Below, piece after piece: positions 10,733 through 20,200 of a DNA stretch of 64,000 nucleotides. The stretch is from Nocardia rhamnosiphila NBRC 108938. Lineage in GTDB: Bacteria > Actinomycetota > Actinomycetes > Mycobacteriales > Mycobacteriaceae. Numbering within the stretch: position 1 is the stretch's first letter; each line of letters begins with the position of its first letter. The stretch lies in contig NZ_JOAJ01000003.1 in the NCBI RefSeq assembly GCF_000720425.1, forward strand, positions 744,001 through 808,000, written 5' to 3'. The position numbers and the translations under genes are program-made. The notes under the pieces are model-generated. The model ran no database searches. It saw nothing but the letters and a program-made list of their open reading frames with translations, and was not told the origin of the DNA.

Positions 10733-12267
10733 GCGGCAAGCGAACCGACGCCGTACCCGGACAGTTCACGCTCGTCCTGCACTCCCATCTGCCCTGGCTC
10801 GCCCACCACGGCCGCTGGCCGGTCGGCGAGGAATGGCTCTACCAGTCCTGGGCCGCCTCCTACCTCCCGGTCGTCGAGGTACTGCGCACTCTGGCCGCCG
10901 AGGGCCGGTCGCATCTGCTGACCCTCGGGATCACCCCGGTGCTGGCCGCCCAGCTCGACGATCCGCACTGCCTGGCGGGTATGCACCACTGGCTGGGCAA
11001 TTGGCAGTTGCGGGCCGACGAAGCCGCGAAGGCCGGGAACCGCGCACTCGGCGCCCACGAACACCGGCTGGCGGCCGCGGCACTGGCCGAATTCGAGCAG
11101 AACTGGCGGCACGGCGCCGCACCGGTCTGGCGGCAACTGCTCGACGGCGACGTCATCGAACTGCTGGGCGGTCCACTGGCGCACCCGTTCCAGCCGCTAC
11201 TGGACGAGCGGCTGCGCGAGTTCCAGCTCCGCGAGGGCCTCACCGACGCCCGGCTGCGCTGGGGCCACGCCCCCTCCGGAATCTGGGCGCCGGAATGCGG
11301 CTTCACCCCCGGGATGGAACAGGGCTACGCGGACGCGGGTGTGACGCATTTCATGGTCGACGGGCCCGCGCTACGCGGCGATACGACCCTGGGCCGGCCG
11401 GTGCGCGAATCTCCCGTCCTGGCGTTCGGCCGCGATCTCACGGTCAGCTACCGGGTGTGGTCACCCAAATCGGGTTATCCGGGGCAGGGGGCCTACCGGG
11501 ATTTCCATCACTACGATCACGCGACCGGACTCAAACCCGCCCGGGTCACCGGGAAAACCGTGGCCGGGCCGGACAAGGCCCCCTACGATCCCGACCTCGC
11601 CGCCGCGCAGATCGGCCGCGATGTCGAGGACTTCGTGCAGACCGTGCGGGAACGGCTGATCGCCGAATCCGAGCGGATCGGACGCCCGGCGCTGGTGGTC
11701 GCCGCATTCGACACCGAACTCTACGGACACTGGTGGCATGAAGGCCCGCAGTGGCTGGCACAGGTGCTGCGGGCGCTGCCGGAAGCCGGGATCACCGTCG
11801 GCACTCTGGCCGACGCGCGCGACCGCGGCTTCGTCGGAGACCCGGTTCCGCTCGCCGATTCCTCCTGGGGATCCGGGAAGGACTGGCGGGTCTGGGCCGG
11901 CGATCAGGTCCGCGATCTGGTGGAGCTGAACTCCGAGATAGTCCGGCTCGCGCTGGATACCGCCGACAAGATGCGCGCCGGCGCGCCGACCGGCCGCGAT
12001 CCGGTGGCCGACCAGCTACTGCGCGAAGCCATCCTGACCGTGTCCAGCGACTGGGCGTTCATGGTCAGCAAGGACTCCGCCGCCGGTTACGCCCGCGACC
12101 GAGCCCATCAGCACGCGCACGCGGTGCGCGAGATCGCCGGTGCGGTCGAAGCCGGTCAACTCGGCAGAGCGCACGAATTGGCGGCAGGATGGGCGGTGGC
12201 CGACGGAGTGTTCCCGGCCCTGGACGCGCGTAGGCTACGCGTCACCCCTGCAGAAGGACCGCGATGA
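10729..12267 (+). CDS. GH57 family 1,4-alpha-glucan branching enzyme (Rv3031-like)
   Basis: 512 residues from a TTG at 10729 that overlaps the preceding TGA; the longer open frame is unlikely since it runs back through the methyltransferase gene. GH57 motifs are present: HSHLPWLAHHGRW near the N-terminus, GIWAPECGF with the nucleophile Glu, and AAFDTELYGHWW with the acid/base Asp. The C-terminal part has the helical branching-enzyme domain (LRDAILTVSSDWAFMVSKDSAAGYA-like region). It would move short alpha-1,4-glucan segments to form alpha-1,6 branches. It is translationally coupled to both neighbours. Confidence 0.9.
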   Translation: MSGKRTDAVPGQFTLVLHSHLPWLAHHGRWPVGEEWLYQSWAASYLPVVEVLRTLAAEGRSHLLTLGITPVLAAQLDDPHCLAGMHHWLGNWQLRADEAAKAGNRALGAHEHRLAAAALAEFEQNWRHGAAPVWRQLLDGDVIELLGGPLAHPFQPLLDERLREFQLREGLTDARLRWGHAPSGIWAPECGFTPGMEQGYADAGVTHFMVDGPALRGDTTLGRPVRESPVLAFGRDLTVSYRVWSPKSGYPGQGAYRDFHHYDHATGLKPARVTGKTVAGPDKAPYDPDLAAAQIGRDVEDFVQTVRERLIAESERIGRPALVVAAFDTELYGHWWHEGPQWLAQVLRALPEAGITVGTLADARDRGFVGDPVPLADSSWGSGKDWRVWAGDQVRDLVELNSEIVRLALDTADKMRAGAPTGRDPVADQLLREAILTVSSDWAFMVSKDSAAGYARDRAHQHAHAVREIAGAVEAGQLGRAHELAAGWAVADGVFPALDARRLRVTPAEGPR

Positions 12268-13517
12268 AAATCTTGATGGTGTCGTGGGAGTACCCACCGG
12301 TGGTCGTCGGCGGGCTGGGCAGACATGTCCATCACCTGGCGACATCACTGGCCGCGGCCGGTCACGAAGTGGTGGTACTCGCCCGGCGGCCCACCGGCAC
12401 CAGCCCGGCCACCCACCCCACCCATTCGTTCATCGCCGAGGGGGTGCTGGTGGTGGCGGTCGCCGAAGATCCGCCGATCTTCGATTTCGGCGAGGATATG
12501 CTCGCCTGGACCCTGGCCATGGGGCATGCGATGGTGCGCGCCGGGGTCGCACTGGACAAACCGGGAATCGGCGAGGGCTGGACACCGGACGTGGTGCACG
12601 CGCACGACTGGCTGGTCGCCCATCCCGCGATCGCGCTGGCCGAGTACTACGACGTCCCGCTGGTATCGACCATCCACGCCACCGAAGCCGGCCGGCACAG
12701 CGGCTGGGTCGCCGGCCGGGTCAACCGGCAGGTGCATTCGGTGGAGTGGTGGCTGGCCAACGAATCCGATGCGCTGATCACCTGCTCCACCTCGATGAAG
12801 GACGAGGTGGAGCGGCTCTACCGGCCCGACCGGATCCCGGTGCACGTAATCCGTAACGGAATCGACGTGGGCGCGTGGACATTCCGCACCCGCTCGCCGC
12901 GCAGCGGCCCGCCCCGGCTGCTCTATGTGGGACGCCTCGAATACGAGAAGGGCGTGCAGGACGCCATCGCCGCCCTGCCCCGCATCCGCCGGGCCCACCC
13001 CGGGACCGTCCTCACCGTGGCCGGCGTCGGGACCCAGTTCGAATGGCTACGCCAACTCGCCCGGACGCACCGGGTGGCGCGGGCTGTGCATTTCGCCGGC
13101 CAGCTCGACCACGCGGAACTGCTCGGCTGGCTGCACGGCGCCGACGCGATCGTGCTGCCCAGCCGCTACGAACCGTTCGGGATCGTGGCGCTCGAGGCGG
13201 CCGCGGCCGGGACCCCGCTGGTCACCTCGACCGCCGGCGGACTCGGTGAAGCCGTGATCGACGGGGTCACCGGGGCTTCGTTCGAACCGGCCGATGTGCA
13301 CGGTCTGGTGGACGCGGTGGTCTCGGTACTCGGCGATCCGGTGACCGCCCAGGAACGCGCGTTCGCCGCGCGGGAGCGGCTGACCGCCGATTTCGCCTGG
13401 GATGTGGTGGCGGCCGAAACAGCCGATATCTATTCGGACGCGAAACGGCGGGTGCGCAATCCACTGGGCCGCCCGGTGATCGTGGAACGCCCGCTGCCGG
13501 AACGCGATCCGAAGTAA
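12264..13517 (+). CDS. GT4 alpha-glucosyltransferase (Rv3032-like)
   Basis: A 417-residue GT-B glycosyltransferase whose ATG overlaps the branching-enzyme stop by 4 bp. The N-terminus MVSWEYPPVVVGGLGRHVHHLA is the glycogen-synthase-like acceptor loop, and the C-terminal nucleotide-sugar site shows the E-x7-E motif in SRYEPFGIVALEAAAAGTPLV. Its mycobacterial counterpart elongates alpha-1,4-glucans for methylglucose lipopolysaccharide and capsular glucan; the same role is inferred here. Confidence 0.9.
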   Translation: MKILMVSWEYPPVVVGGLGRHVHHLATSLAAAGHEVVVLARRPTGTSPATHPTHSFIAEGVLVVAVAEDPPIFDFGEDMLAWTLAMGHAMVRAGVALDKPGIGEGWTPDVVHAHDWLVAHPAIALAEYYDVPLVSTIHATEAGRHSGWVAGRVNRQVHSVEWWLANESDALITCSTSMKDEVERLYRPDRIPVHVIRNGIDVGAWTFRTRSPRSGPPRLLYVGRLEYEKGVQDAIAALPRIRRAHPGTVLTVAGVGTQFEWLRQLARTHRVARAVHFAGQLDHAELLGWLHGADAIVLPSRYEPFGIVALEAAAAGTPLVTSTAGGLGEAVIDGVTGASFEPADVHGLVDAVVSVLGDPVTAQERAFAARERLTADFAWDVVAAETADIYSDAKRRVRNPLGRPVIVERPLPERDPK

Positions 13518-13547
13518 CCCGGGCCTGCGGGTGGTGGCGCCGACGGA

Positions 13548-14858
13548 TCAGTCGTTTTCCGCGAAGGCGAAGATCTCCCCGATCCGGGTGGCGACCACGA
13601 CTTCGCCCTCGGCGCCGACCGCGGTGCCGGTGGTGGTGCCCTGGGCTCCCGGCAGGACATCGGAGTCGAGGGTGGCGCCCGTGCCGGTATCGAAGGTGAC
13701 CAGGTTCAGCCCGGTGCCGATGGCGGCGGTGACGTAGCCGATCCCACCCGCGGTCTGTACCGGGCTGCCCCGCAGCGCGAGATCCTTACGCTCCCAGACC
13801 CGTTCGAAACTGTCGCCGGTATCCCGCAGGGCGAGCAGATAGCCGTCGTCACCGGCCGGGATGACCAGGCCGTCGTCGGAGACAGAGATCCCGCGGCGCG
13901 GCTCCCAATCCAGCTGCGCCTCCCACTTCGGGGTGCCGTCGGCGGTGTTCACCGCGATCAGGCGTTTGCTGTTGTCCCCGACGTAGAGCGTCGCGCCGTC
14001 GGCGGACAGGGCCGGATCGGTGGCACTACCGCCGGCCAGGATCTCCCGGCTCCACTCCTGCCGGACCTTCCCGTCGCCATAGCGCAGCGCCACCAGAGCG
14101 GCCTTGGGCTCCCCGGGCTTGCGGACCGTCGCGTAGATCCGCCCGGTGCCGATATCCATCGCCGCCACCGTGGCGACCGCGCAGTCCGGGCCGCCGGTGT
14201 GGCAATCCTCCAGGCCGGCGCCGGCCGGCGGCCAGTCCAGATTCGGTGACTGCAGGAAATCGGGCTGCGGCAGCAATTGCTGCGTGGGTACCATCCGTTT
14301 ACCGGTCTGCCGTTCCAGCACGTCGACCTGGCCGGACTGGGTGATCACCAGCAGATGACCGTCGCCGGTGAACTGCATCCCGACCGGCACGCCCGCCACC
14401 GGAGTCCGCCAGCGCGGCTGGCCGAGCAGATTATCCGATTCCACGCCGCTGTCGAGACCGACGTACACATTGTTCGCGCCGTCGAGCAGGGTGGGCGAAT
14501 AGATGGCATGGGGACCCAGCGGATTGCAGAAACGCTTACGTCCCGTGGGCATCTGGTAGGCGAAGATATCGCATTCCGCGTCGGTGCGGCTGGTGACGAA
14601 GATCTGCCCGTCCGACCCCACCGTCGGCGGCTGCACGACCGGACCGCCCACCGGCCGCGACCACTGCAGGCTCAGCGCCTGCGAACCGGTCACCGCGGTG
14701 GTGCCGCTGTTGCGGCTCTCGTGCCCCGGCGCGGGCCAGCCCAGGCCGCGGCCGACGGTGATGTCGTCGACATCGGTGCCGCAGGCGGTGAGCACCCCCA
14801 GGGCGGCGACCGCCGTCGCAAGCCAGGACACGGTCCGTACGCCGCTGCCGATACGCAC
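13548..14858 (-). CDS. PQQ-repeat beta-propeller lipoprotein (Rv3035-like)
   Basis: 436 residues from the GTG at 14858, which has AGGAG eight bases upstream; the longer open frame lacks a ribosome site. A signal peptide with lipobox LTAC (VSWLATAVAALGVLTACGTD) predicts a lipid-anchored protein outside the membrane. The body holds repeated propeller blades (ALVALRYGDGKV, LIAVNTADGTPKWEA, LLALRDTGDSFERVWE), the PQQ-like fold also used by BamB. The position next to the Rv3030-3032 block matches Rv3035. No PQQ-binding chemistry can be claimed. Confidence 0.85.
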   Translation of the reverse strand: MRIGSGVRTVSWLATAVAALGVLTACGTDVDDITVGRGLGWPAPGHESRNSGTTAVTGSQALSLQWSRPVGGPVVQPPTVGSDGQIFVTSRTDAECDIFAYQMPTGRKRFCNPLGPHAIYSPTLLDGANNVYVGLDSGVESDNLLGQPRWRTPVAGVPVGMQFTGDGHLLVITQSGQVDVLERQTGKRMVPTQQLLPQPDFLQSPNLDWPPAGAGLEDCHTGGPDCAVATVAAMDIGTGRIYATVRKPGEPKAALVALRYGDGKVRQEWSREILAGGSATDPALSADGATLYVGDNSKRLIAVNTADGTPKWEAQLDWEPRRGISVSDDGLVIPAGDDGYLLALRDTGDSFERVWERKDLALRGSPVQTAGGIGYVTAAIGTGLNLVTFDTGTGATLDSDVLPGAQGTTTGTAVGAEGEVVVATRIGEIFAFAEND

Positions 14859-14997
14859 CTGCTGGTCTCCTCTGTCGTCCTGTCTCCCCGGGCCCACGTG
14901 TGTGGAAGATTAACGGAAGGGTATAGGCCGGGCCTTCCGAGCACGAAAGTAGGCTGTTCGGCAGTACTGGCGGCACAGGATACGAGGAGACACGTTC

Positions 14998-15747
14998 GTG
15001 ACGAGCATGTGGGGCGCACCGCTGCGCTCACGCTGGCAGGGCTCCCGGCGCCGCGACCGGCGGCAGGCCCGGTTCCTCACCCTCGACTCGCTGCGCTGGG
15101 TGCTGGCCAACCGCGCCTACACGCCCTGGTACCTGGTCCGCTACTACCGCCTGTTCAAATTCCGGCTCGCCAACCCGCACGTGATCCTGCGCGGCATGGT
15201 GTTCCTCGGGCGCAATGTGGAAATCCACGCGACCCCCGAACTCGGCCGGCTCGAGATCGGGCGCTGGGTCCATATCGGTGACGGGAACGCCATCCGCTGC
15301 CATGAGGGCTCACTGCGGATCGGCGACAAGGTGGTGTTCGGCAAGGACAATGTCGTCAACACCTACCTCGATATCGAGATCGGCGAGTCCACCCTGGTCG
15401 CCGACTGGTGCTACATCACCGACTTCGATCACCGCATGGACGACATCACCCTGCCGATCAAGGACCAGGGCATCGTGAAGAGCCCGGTCCGGATCGGCCC
15501 CGACACCTGGATCGCGGCCAAGGTCACCGTGCTGCGCGAGACCCGGGTCGGCCGCGGCTGTGTGCTCGGTGCGCACGCCGTGGTCAAGGGTGAGATCCCG
15601 GATTACAGCATCGCGGTCGGCGCACCGGCCCGGGTGGTGAAGAACCGGAAATCCACCTGGGAGGCCGGTGCGGCCCAGCGGGCGGCGCGGGAGGCGGCGC
15701 TGGCCGATATCGCACGGAAGAAGAGCGGCGTCGCGCAGGAGGCGTGA
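14998..15747 (+). CDS. Left-handed beta-helix acyltransferase (Rv3034c-like)
   Basis: 249 residues from GTG 14998. Residues about 60-215 contain hexapeptide repeats (VEIHATPELGRLEIGRWVHIG, GSLRIGDKVVFG, SPVRIGPDTWIAAKVTVLRETRVGRGCVLGAHAVVKGEIP) with the terminal PDYSIAVGAPARVVK signature of the LacA/maltose O-acetyltransferase class. WCYITDFDH holds the probable catalytic His region. The N-terminus is basic and amphipathic with aromatic residues (YTPWYLVRYYRLFKF), suggesting membrane association. It may acylate the glucan made by the neighbouring enzymes; this is inferred from context. Confidence 0.85.
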   Translation: MTSMWGAPLRSRWQGSRRRDRRQARFLTLDSLRWVLANRAYTPWYLVRYYRLFKFRLANPHVILRGMVFLGRNVEIHATPELGRLEIGRWVHIGDGNAIRCHEGSLRIGDKVVFGKDNVVNTYLDIEIGESTLVADWCYITDFDHRMDDITLPIKDQGIVKSPVRIGPDTWIAAKVTVLRETRVGRGCVLGAHAVVKGEIPDYSIAVGAPARVVKNRKSTWEAGAAQRAAREAALADIARKKSGVAQEA

Positions 15748-15754
15748 GCCGCCG

Positions 15755-16303
15755 CTACCTCACCGCATCGATCTTCTTGACGACCCGCTGCACCGTCAGC
15801 CAGGTGCGCGTGGTGATGTCCTTGCCGTAGGCGCGCTCGAGCCACGCCATGAAATTCGGCGTTTTCGGCGTGCTGTTGTCGACGACTGCGAGGAAGACCC
15901 GGGCGGGCTCGTCGTAACCGATGACCGTGGTGAGAGGGTCGCCGTCGGCCGGCGCGACGGGCGGTGCCTCACCGGTTCTCTTGAAGAAGGTCGCGGTGAG
16001 GTAGGTGCCGCGGCCGTGGGTGAAACCGGCGAACGGGTCGCGATCGAGCAGGTCCCGCAGTTCGGGCTCGCTGCGGATGATCGTGCCGCCCGGAATACCG
16101 AGTTCGGCGTTGAGTGCCGCTTGGACTCGGTCCTCGAGCTCGGCGATCTCGGTATCCGCGGTGGCGAAGACGATATTGCCGCTGGACAGCACCGAGGACA
16201 CCGATTCGAAGCCGAGTCCGGTGAACACGCCGCGCAGTTTGTCGTTGCTCATATTCGGATTGCTGGGCATGATCCCCCGCAGCAGCGCGGCGTACATGGT
16301 CAT
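15755..16303 (-). CDS. DUF1697 family protein
   Basis: 182 residues from ATG 16303 (MTMYAALLRGIMPSNPNMSNDKLRGVF), the usual DUF1697 beginning, with the conserved VSSVLSSGNIVF segment and a C-terminus WLTVQRVVKKIDAVR. The family is of unknown function with a ferredoxin-like fold. It is convergent with the acyltransferase, 7 bp apart. Confidence 0.85.
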   Translation of the reverse strand: MTMYAALLRGIMPSNPNMSNDKLRGVFTGLGFESVSSVLSSGNIVFATADTEIAELEDRVQAALNAELGIPGGTIIRSEPELRDLLDRDPFAGFTHGRGTYLTATFFKRTGEAPPVAPADGDPLTTVIGYDEPARVFLAVVDNSTPKTPNFMAWLERAYGKDITTRTWLTVQRVVKKIDAVR

Positions 16304-16676
16304 GGAGCGACCGTACCCCGGCCCTCCGACACCGGCCCACGACCGGGCCCGGCGGCATCGCTCGAGCCACGACCACCACCGGCCGTCGCGACGCAGATGG
16401 CAGGCCGGTCTCGTGTGCCGTGCCGTACCCGCCGAGGCCGATATCCGTGGCTGTTCCCCTGCACATCGCGATCGGTCCCGGATAGCCGATTCGTACGTCC
16501 CCGTTTCACATTTCGCTTTTTCCAGTGCGCCCGTGGGCACCGTGGTAATTGCTTAGGATGGCTGTACCGATCGATATCTTCGACCGGTTTGCCCAGCTCA
16601 GGCCGGGATGACCGGGGTGTCCACGAGGTGCCGGGAAATCGATATGCCGGATATCGATGCCGAACCGGGAGGGGCG

Positions 16677-18710
16677 ATGCCTGTAGAAGGCCCGAAATTG
16701 CATGGGCTGGAGCCGATCACCGGGGGGTTGATCGAACAATTGGTCCAGCGGCCGCAGGGCCGGAGCCGATCGCTGCCGGTGGTGGTGGCGGTGGGGCCGC
16801 CCGGCAGTGGGAAAACCGTTCTACTGCAGGAGCTCGCGCAACGCTGCGCGAAACTCCCGCTCGCCCAAGTGGATCTGCGCCAGGGCGAACGCGCGCCGCG
16901 CGAAGTGTTCGGCGAACTCGCGTTCGAGCTGGGCCGGTATCGGCGCCAGTTCGGCCGGATCGCCTTTCCGCAGCTGTGGCTGTGCCTGGTGGCGGTGGGC
17001 AGCACCCTGCACATGCACGAGGACAACCGCCGGGAGGCGCTGCGGAATCTACGCCAGGTCGTCTCCAGCGCCCAGCCGATGGAGGCGCGCAGTCAAGGCG
17101 TCGCCGATATCCTCGAAGCCGCCGGTCAGGTGCCCGAAGGTTTGTCCCCGTGGGTGGCCGTGACCGTGGAAACCCTGCTGCAGAGCCTGAACCGGCTCAA
17201 CATCAGGCGACGGATCAAACAGGGCCCGCGGCTGACCGGCGATCAGATCCGGCGCGAAGACATGCTCATCGATCTCGCCAAATGGGCGCATGGCGACGAC
17301 GAGGCCCGTACCGAAGCCGACGCCATCTTCGGTATGGCGTTCCTACACGATCTGCGCCAGGCCTACAGCGGCGTACGCGGAGCGCGCCGAACGCTCAATT
17401 CCGTACTGCTGCTGGACAACGCGCATACTCCCGCGGGCCGGCAGTTCCTGCAGACCCTGCGCGAGGCGCGCCGGCGCAACGGCGCCGAACCCGATCCGCT
17501 GGTGGTCGTCGCCACCAGCGCGCAGTGGCTGCCGGCCTGGAGCGAATGCTGGCACCGCCCCGGGATGCACCGATTCAGCGAGGACACCGAACGCCGCGAA
17601 CCCGAACACCGCACCGGTGGTATCGACTGGCCCGTCCCGCGCAACCCGCCCGATATCCCCGCCGACTGGGCGGCGGCCGACAATCCGGCGACGTCCTGGT
17701 TCCCCTGGTATCTGGTGGATCTGAGCCGCCTGAGCGAACAGACCACGGGTGATCTCGTCGCCGACCGGCGGATGCGTTCGATCTCCCGGGTCGCGGCCTT
17801 CGTCCGGTCGCTCACCGGCGGGAACGCCGCCGGAACCGCCGACGTCATCGCCGCGCTGGGCCGGACCGGTGAGGACGATCCGCTCACCGGCGCGCGCACC
17901 GTCCTCACCGCCACCGTGGGCACCGCGCACGACCCGCTGCCGGAACCGGTCGAACTACCGGGCACCGTGCTCGACCGTGCCCGGGAACGGCTGCTCGGCG
18001 ATTTCCTGGACACGGCGAGCATGCGCGACCTGGTGACCGCCGCCGCGGGACGCACCGTGGATGTCATCTACCGCCCGGAAATCCTGGATTCCGCCCTGCC
18101 CGATGGTGAGGCGCTGCTCCAGGAATTGCGCAATCGGCTGTGGATCCGCACCGTCGACGGGCCGGAACCGGAGATGGTGCTCGATACCTGGTTGCGCCGC
18201 ATCCTGCTCTGTGAACTCGCCGGCCGCGATCCGGCGGACCCCCGGGATTGGGAGCGCACCCATACGCTGTGCCGGGAGGTGTACCGGCGCGGGTTCGCCG
18301 AAGGCGATCCGGAGGACGAGGCCGAGGCCCTCTACCACGATCTCGCGCTCGGCCGCCTCGGCGGCGCCATCGAATACCTGGGGCGGCCGTTCGTACCCGG
18401 CCACGCCGAGTTCGGCCGCGCGACGGCCGCCGCCTGGCTGTCCGATCTGGACCTGATCACCGGTGCCCCGCGCCGACCGGACGACGTGGGGACCCCATTC
18501 GCGCAGGTCGAAGCGATCGTCCGGGACAACGGCCTGGAACCCGAACACGAACTGGCGTGGTTGATCGCCGCGCTGTGGGTCTCCAACGACCCACTGGGCG
18601 ACCCGCAGCGGACCCTGGATCGCACCATCGAGAACGAATTCCGGCAAGTGGCCCGGGGTCTCGGCCGCGGGGCCCTGCTGCTGTACGAACGGGCGGAGAG
18701 GTATCGATGA
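16677..18710 (+). CDS. P-loop ATPase coupled to a surface ligand-binding protein
   Basis: 677 residues from ATG 16677, chosen for GGGAGG at 16667-16672; upstream ATGs at 16608 and 16644 have poorer sites. Walker A GPPGSGKT is at 40-47 and Walker B VLLLDNAH at 243-250, followed by a sensor-like VVVATSAQWL. The remaining 400 residues are helical and Arg/Leu-rich with no membrane segment, resembling AAA+/STAND-type signalling ATPases more than a transporter ATPase. There is no ABC signature motif. The stop overlaps the start of the next gene (ATGA), which encodes a membrane-anchored extracellular binding protein. The family is not named to my knowledge; a signalling function is inferred. Confidence 0.7.
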   Translation: MPVEGPKLHGLEPITGGLIEQLVQRPQGRSRSLPVVVAVGPPGSGKTVLLQELAQRCAKLPLAQVDLRQGERAPREVFGELAFELGRYRRQFGRIAFPQLWLCLVAVGSTLHMHEDNRREALRNLRQVVSSAQPMEARSQGVADILEAAGQVPEGLSPWVAVTVETLLQSLNRLNIRRRIKQGPRLTGDQIRREDMLIDLAKWAHGDDEARTEADAIFGMAFLHDLRQAYSGVRGARRTLNSVLLLDNAHTPAGRQFLQTLREARRRNGAEPDPLVVVATSAQWLPAWSECWHRPGMHRFSEDTERREPEHRTGGIDWPVPRNPPDIPADWAAADNPATSWFPWYLVDLSRLSEQTTGDLVADRRMRSISRVAAFVRSLTGGNAAGTADVIAALGRTGEDDPLTGARTVLTATVGTAHDPLPEPVELPGTVLDRARERLLGDFLDTASMRDLVTAAAGRTVDVIYRPEILDSALPDGEALLQELRNRLWIRTVDGPEPEMVLDTWLRRILLCELAGRDPADPRDWERTHTLCREVYRRGFAEGDPEDEAEALYHDLALGRLGGAIEYLGRPFVPGHAEFGRATAAAWLSDLDLITGAPRRPDDVGTPFAQVEAIVRDNGLEPEHELAWLIAALWVSNDPLGDPQRTLDRTIENEFRQVARGLGRGALLLYERAERYR

Positions 18711-20173
18711 GCACGCTGATCCAGCCACCACCACCCGGCTATCGGAAATGGTGGTGGGTTCCCGCCACGATCGTGGTGGTGGCACTGGTGGTCACCGCCG
18801 TGATCTGGTTGCCCACGGTTTTCCGGTCGGACAACAGTTGCGGCGCGGGCGTCGTCCACAGCGGCCCGCACGGCGAATGCGCCGGGGTCACCGACGGCGG
18901 AGTGGTCTTCGCCCCGGAACTCGCCGATATCGAGAAACGCATTGTCGACGAGAACCGTGCGGTCCAGAGTTCCGCGGATCCGTATGTGAGCATTGTGATG
19001 CTGTCGCCGATGACTTCGGGCGACAAAGCCGAGGGCATCGTGACCATGTCGGGTATCCGGCACCGGCTCGAAGGCGCGCATCTGGCACAGCTCGCGGCGA
19101 ACCGGACCGACATCTGGGGCAACACTCCCAAGATCAGGCTGCTACTGGCGAATCCCGGAAGTGATTTCGCCGAGTGGGAAACCGCGGTCGGCGAAATCGA
19201 GGCGCGGCGCGACTCCGATCGGATCGTCGCGGTCACCGGCATCGCGTTCAGCGTCCAGAACGCGGTCCGGGCCATCGAACGTCTCACCGGATCGGATATC
19301 CCGGTCGTCGGCTCCACCCTGACCGCCGGTGATCTGCCGGTCCTCCGCGGATTCCTGCGGGTCTCCCCGTCCGCCGCCGATCACGCGCGGACCGCCGCCG
19401 AATATCTCGCCACCCGCAGTCGGCGAATTCTGATCGTCCGCGACGACAGTCCGGTCGACCATTACGGCCGGACCCTCGCCGAAGCGTTCGCGGCGAGCTT
19501 TCCCGACGATCCGCAGCGCTTCGCCGGCACGGCGGAGGGTTACGACTCCGAAATCGGCAATGTGGCCAACGCGTTCCACTACATGATGCCGAACATCTGC
19601 CAGAACGCCCCGGACACCATCTACTTCGCGGGCCGGGCCGCCCACGCGCTCACCTTCCTGACCGCGCTCGCCGAGCGCCGTTGCCGGGAGCTCCCGATCC
19701 GGGTGGTCACCGGTGACGATATGCCGTACTACCGCCTCTCGGAGAGCCCCGCCCGCGTGGCGCTGGACACCGGGGTATCGGTGCTGTACACCGGGCTCGT
19801 CCATCCGCAGGCCTGGCGCGACCACCCGGAACGGTTCAACCTGCACTCCGTCGAACAGTTCTCGCCCGGCTGCACGGGCCCGGTCTGCTATCGCGCGTTC
19901 TCCGACGACACCCTGGACGACTTCGCCGCCGTCATGGAACACGACGCGGTGGTGACGGCTGTCCAGGCGATCCGGCAGGCGGCCGGGTACGCCGGGAACA
20001 CCGTGCACTCCGACCAGGTGCTCCAGGCGATGAAACGGCTGCACGGGGCCACCGCGGTCCGCGGGGCCAGCGGGGTGCTCTCGTTCGACGAGAACGGACT
20101 ACCGACGGACAAACCCATCCCGATCCTGGAGGCCTTGGACGGGGAGCCACCGCGCTACGTGGAACTCCCGTAA
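18707..20173 (+). CDS. Membrane-anchored type 1 periplasmic-binding-like protein
   Basis: 488 residues: a short Pro-rich cytoplasmic tail (1-15), one membrane segment at about 16-39 after KWWWVP, then an extracellular part. This part has the receptor-type ligand-binding fold: VSIVMLSPMT, RDSDRIVAVTGIAFSVQNAVRAI, DIPVVGSTLTAGDL, RILIVRDDSPVDHYGRTLAEAF, DTIYFAGRAAHALTFLTAL, and VVTAVQAIRQA near the end. This matches the branched-chain amino acid/ANF receptor class, here tethered and lacking any ABC permease gene nearby. Cys pairs (CGAG..GEC, CTGPVC) could form disulphides. It is coupled to the upstream ATPase. Confidence 0.75.
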   Translation: MSTLIQPPPPGYRKWWWVPATIVVVALVVTAVIWLPTVFRSDNSCGAGVVHSGPHGECAGVTDGGVVFAPELADIEKRIVDENRAVQSSADPYVSIVMLSPMTSGDKAEGIVTMSGIRHRLEGAHLAQLAANRTDIWGNTPKIRLLLANPGSDFAEWETAVGEIEARRDSDRIVAVTGIAFSVQNAVRAIERLTGSDIPVVGSTLTAGDLPVLRGFLRVSPSAADHARTAAEYLATRSRRILIVRDDSPVDHYGRTLAEAFAASFPDDPQRFAGTAEGYDSEIGNVANAFHYMMPNICQNAPDTIYFAGRAAHALTFLTALAERRCRELPIRVVTGDDMPYYRLSESPARVALDTGVSVLYTGLVHPQAWRDHPERFNLHSVEQFSPGCTGPVCYRAFSDDTLDDFAAVMEHDAVVTAVQAIRQAAGYAGNTVHSDQVLQAMKRLHGATAVRGASGVLSFDENGLPTDKPIPILEALDGEPPRYVELP

Positions 20174-20200
20174 CCCGTTGCGTAGCCCCCGCGCAGCCGC

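Noticed and set aside
15668..17752. Open frame of 694 codons on the + strand
   Set aside because: It runs through the DUF1697 gene and into the ATPase in another frame; Arg/Gly/Pro-rich with no motif.
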